A DNA stretch of 64,000 nt from DATMER01 sp963844885. GTDB taxonomy: Bacteria > Acidobacteriota > Thermoanaerobaculia > Multivoradales > UBA5704. The position numbers and the translations under genes are program-made. Location of the stretch: contig CAWJQA010000020.1 in NCBI GenBank assembly GCA_963844885.1, positions 434,001 to 498,000 of the forward strand. The letters run 5' to 3'. Positions 61,626 through 64,000 of the stretch are shown here, in pieces. The notes below the pieces were generated by a model that was not told the DNA's origin, searched no databases, and was given only the letters and a program-made list of their open reading frames with translations. Numbering within the stretch: position 1 is the first letter of the stretch; every line of letters starts with the position of its first letter.

Positions 61626-62138
61626 ATGAGACAAGAGATGACGTTGAGCAAGCCCGAAGAGGCTCCGATCCGCTCCGAGAAAGGCGGGATCGGAAGTGAG
61701 CCCGCCGCCGGCTCCGTGAAGCACGTCAAGGTCACGATCTCCGGTGGAACCGCCCAGGTGACTCCCGATCGCGTCGGTATCAGGGCAGGGGACTCCGTGG
61801 AGTGGCATTTCCGCGGGGTTCAGGCCGGGGAGATCCCGGGTATCAAGTTCAGCGACCCTTGGGCTACGGAGTGCGGCCCGTTCAGCAGATTCTTGACGGG
61901 CTCGTACTCTGGGCCTTCTGGGGAGCTGGTATACACGCTCACCGGCCAGGACGCCGACGAGAAGAAGGCCTCTTACGAGTATGAAGCTGGAGTCACCGTG
62001 ATGGCGTCCGGCGTGCCGGAGTGGATCGGAGTGGACCCGGCCATCGACAACGAGGGTAGCCCGCCGGGAGGCCGTTCCGAACACCCCGAGCATCCCGAGC
62101 ACCCTGAGCATCCCGACCGCCTCGTTGGCGACAGGTGA
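61626..62138 (+). CDS. Unknown protein with cupredoxin-like stretch and EHP repeats
   Basis: 170 residues, from ATG at 61626 with AAAGGAG upstream. The middle part (VKVTISGGTAQVTPDRVGIR, AGDSVEWHF) resembles the strands that open cupredoxin-like folds, but the copper ligands are not evident. The C-terminus ends in a tandem repeat of Glu-His-Pro (four times, EHPEHPEHPEHP), encoded by a nine-base tandem repeat at 62079-62114; histidine-rich tails can bind metal. No signal peptide. It is placed behind the sigma54 promoter and is the likely target of the divergent activator. Confidence 0.65.
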   Translation: MRQEMTLSKPEEAPIRSEKGGIGSEPAAGSVKHVKVTISGGTAQVTPDRVGIRAGDSVEWHFRGVQAGEIPGIKFSDPWATECGPFSRFLTGSYSGPSGELVYTLTGQDADEKKASYEYEAGVTVMASGVPEWIGVDPAIDNEGSPPGGRSEHPEHPEHPEHPDRLVGDR

Positions 62139-62150
62139 AAGGCGATTCGT

Positions 62151-64000
62151 TCAGGAGGGTCCGGTAGCTGCGGCCTTGCGAAGCATGGCCCGCAGCTCCG
62201 GGTCCTCCCGGAGCGGACCGAACGCGGGTAGGGCGAACCACTCCGTCCGAAAGCCCTTCTCGAGAGCGGCCTGAGCATTGACCAGAGCGGCGTCGCGGTT
62301 GCCGACAAGAGAGTAGACCAGGGCGGCCATGTACCGCACCTGGGAGTTGTCCGCCCCCTTCTCCAGGGTCTGCTGGGTGATCATCACTGCCTCGCGAATT
62401 CTCCCTAGACGTGCGAGACACTGCGCCTGGATCATGGAGTCCGTGGCCGAGAGGGCGGCTTCTTTCCGGCGTTCCTCAATGCGCTGCAAGGTCTCACGCA
62501 AGAGGCGCCCAGCCTCGGCTTTGTGCCCCAGTGCCAGCTTGGCTTCGGCCAGGTTCAGCATTACCACGACGTGCCCCGGGTCGATCTCCAGGGCCTTCTG
62601 GTAGGCCTCGACCGCTTCGCTGTCTCTTCTCAAGAGAGACCGGGCCAAGCCCAGGTTGCTGAAATAGCTGCGCCGGGGGTCGGTTGCGGCGAGATTCCAG
62701 TAGAGCCCTTCGGCTCGCGCGATATCGCCGTATTGGAGCTCGATCTCAGCGAGCTTGGCCAACCCCCATTGGTTGTCGGGAGAGCGGCTCAGTAATTCGT
62801 GGAGGTGCTGCCGAGCGTCGGTTACTTTGCCGACCCCGGCCTCCAGGTCCGCCAAGTCGAAAAGGTTTCTCCAGGAGGGGGCCTGCTTTACAGCGTGCCG
62901 GAGGTCGGCAATCGCCTTGCCGGTCAATCCCTGGCGGGCGGCGAGCTTGGCTTGGTAGACGAGCAACTGCGGATCACCAAGCATCAGTTCCTCGATCCGT
63001 TTCAGGTCTTTCTCCGCCTCCTTGAGGTTGGACCCTTCAAGAGCAATCTTGAAATGGGAGATCACCGGGCGGGGATCGGTGGAGGAAAGTGCCTGGGCCT
63101 GCCGTGCGTATTCGACGGCCAGGTCCCGATCGGAAGGAGACCGCGTAGATTGGAAGAGAGACCGGTACGACTCGGAGGCGAGGATCAGCGCGTCGAGAAA
63201 ACGTGGCGAATTCCGGATAATCTCTCTCAACCGGGCGAGGTCTGGCTTATCGAGGGTGTTCCCGTGATTGACCTTTCCCATGAAACTCAGGAAGGCGGCA
63301 TAGTCAGGGTCCCGGACTTCGAGCTTCGGAGCTCCGGGACGGGGACGGTGGTCGGAATAAGCCCTTTGAATCCGGGTATCGACCGCAATTGCAAGCAGCG
63401 ATAGTTCGTCCGGGCTGATATAGACCCTGAAGGGCTCGCCGTTCCAGAGAACTGTGCCGTCGCTCGTCAGGCGCCGCAGGGTTACGGTGCCCGAGTCCTC
63501 GCCGAACTCGAGCCGAACGAGCAGGATTTCCTCCGCGGCGAACGCGCGGGCGATCTCCTGCGGCGAAGCTCCCGGCCGACTCCCGATCGACGGGTCGATG
63601 GGGGCAATGCCCTCCAGAGAGCTCAACCCGCTGATAGCGGCGGATAGGATACTGGTTGCCGCTTTGTCGAGGTGCTCGCTACTCAAGCCCGCATGATTCG
63701 AGATGTCTGTATAGGGGACAACTCGGAGAGGTCCGCTGGGCACCGCCGGTGTCCTGGAAAGGAGGTAAGATGCCGCCACGGCGATCACCAGCGCCCCCAG
63801 CGCTCCGGCGAGAACCAGAATCCAGCTCCGCGTACGAGGCACAGGGCCTGTCGCCGCGGAGGCGGACCGGGGAGCGGCGGTGGCGGAACGCGCGAAAGGG
63901 AGCGCCGGAAACGCCTGGGTCGGCATCTCGCTCACGCTGTCGTCGTTCGGTCCGGGCAGCTCCTCGGCCGGCAGCTCGCGCTCGATCCGTTCCAGCTTTC
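62151..64000 (-). CDS. C-terminal half of a Ser/Thr-kinase-like TPR protein (runs off the window)
   Basis: The minus-strand frame is open from the window edge. The first visible residues (KLERIERELPAEELPGPNDD, then SEMPTQAFPAL) resemble the linker behind the kinase domain of acidobacterial PknB-type proteins; the kinase itself would lie beyond 64000. One transmembrane helix follows (SWILVLAGALGALVIAVAAS), then a domain of about 150 residues and a series of TPR repeats (AKLAARQGLTGKAIADLRHA; GLARSLLRRDSEAVEAYQKA; NLAEAKLALGHKAEAGRLLR). The topology is kinase inside, TPR outside. With the FHA activator it could form a phosphothreonine-based circuit. The kinase assignment is an inference. Confidence 0.65.
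   Translation of the reverse strand, partial: KLERIERELPAEELPGPNDDSVSEMPTQAFPALPFARSATAAPRSASAATGPVPRTRSWILVLAGALGALVIAVAASYLLSRTPAVPSGPLRVVPYTDISNHAGLSSEHLDKAATSILSAAISGLSSLEGIAPIDPSIGSRPGASPQEIARAFAAEEILLVRLEFGEDSGTVTLRRLTSDGTVLWNGEPFRVYISPDELSLLAIAVDTRIQRAYSDHRPRPGAPKLEVRDPDYAAFLSFMGKVNHGNTLDKPDLARLREIIRNSPRFLDALILASESYRSLFQSTRSPSDRDLAVEYARQAQALSSTDPRPVISHFKIALEGSNLKEAEKDLKRIEELMLGDPQLLVYQAKLAARQGLTGKAIADLRHAVKQAPSWRNLFDLADLEAGVGKVTDARQHLHELLSRSPDNQWGLAKLAEIELQYGDIARAEGLYWNLAATDPRRSYFSNLGLARSLLRRDSEAVEAYQKALEIDPGHVVVMLNLAEAKLALGHKAEAGRLLRETLQRIEERRKEAALSATDSMIQAQCLARLGRIREAVMITQQTLEKGADNSQVRYMAALVYSLVGNRDAALVNAQAALEKGFRTEWFALPAFGPLREDPELRAMLRKAAATGPS

Overview
The window is GC-rich (roughly two thirds G+C by eye) and bacterial. 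The mix of genes points to an acidobacterial lineage, possibly Thermoanaerobaculia-like: a secreted thermolysin-type protease with a propeptide domain, a sulfatase/phosphatase-like enzyme fused to TPR repeats, the C-terminal half of a Ser/Thr kinase-TPR protein, an FHA-GAF-sigma54 activator and many toxin-antitoxin modules. This assignment is an inference from gene content; there is no rRNA or tRNA gene to test it.

Layout. 0-3.6 kb: accessory DNA with an AbrB antitoxin, a PIN toxin cut off after about 16 codons by a fragment of a dehydrogenase gene, and an NdpA-like/membrane-protein gene pair. 3.7-10.2 kb (minus strand): a benzoyl-CoA operon read bcrC-bcrB-bcrA-bcrD-oah-had, that is an ATP-dependent benzoyl-CoA reductase plus the ring-opening hydrolase and a dehydrogenase. 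Its middle part is riddled with single-base frameshifts and one in-frame stop. 10.4-15.8 kb: a tripartite RND efflux system. 15.8-22.4 kb: a second accessory region with two toxin-antitoxin pairs, a group II intron 3' remnant, a membrane TIR protein, a patatin-like phospholipase and a broken TIR gene. 22.6-28.3 kb: a leucine-dehydrogenase/degenerate valyl-tRNA-synthetase fusion coupled to a complete valS. 28.6-34.4 kb: a signalling operon of an S1-REC-GAF-histidine kinase, a REC-GAF-PAS-PAS-histidine kinase and a REC-PP2C phosphatase. 34.5-50.2 kb: secreted protease, sulfatase-TPR, polysaccharide and glycosyl-transfer genes, a candidate small RNA, a palindromic tandem-repeat array, a matrixin-like protease, three toxin-antitoxin loci or their remains and an M20 amidohydrolase. 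50.2-58.2 kb: two very large STAND-type NTPases (Mrr-NACHT-HEAT and TIR-STAND-TM-WD40), plausible anti-phage systems. 58.4-64 kb: ExbD-like protein, two small unknown proteins, the sigma54 activator with a good sigma54 promoter nearby, and the kinase-TPR gene running off the end.

How genes work together. The bcr/oah/had genes would reduce benzoyl-CoA to a dienoyl-CoA and then open the ring after a hydratase step not encoded here. The fusion gene and valS touch by one base and should be made together, suggesting a link between branched-chain amino acid metabolism and valine charging. The three signalling genes overlap or nearly touch and look like one phosphorelay. About thirty single-base frameshifts interrupt otherwise well-preserved genes; many sit in short homopolymers and look like sequencing or assembly indels, so I annotate those genes as whole and flag each break.
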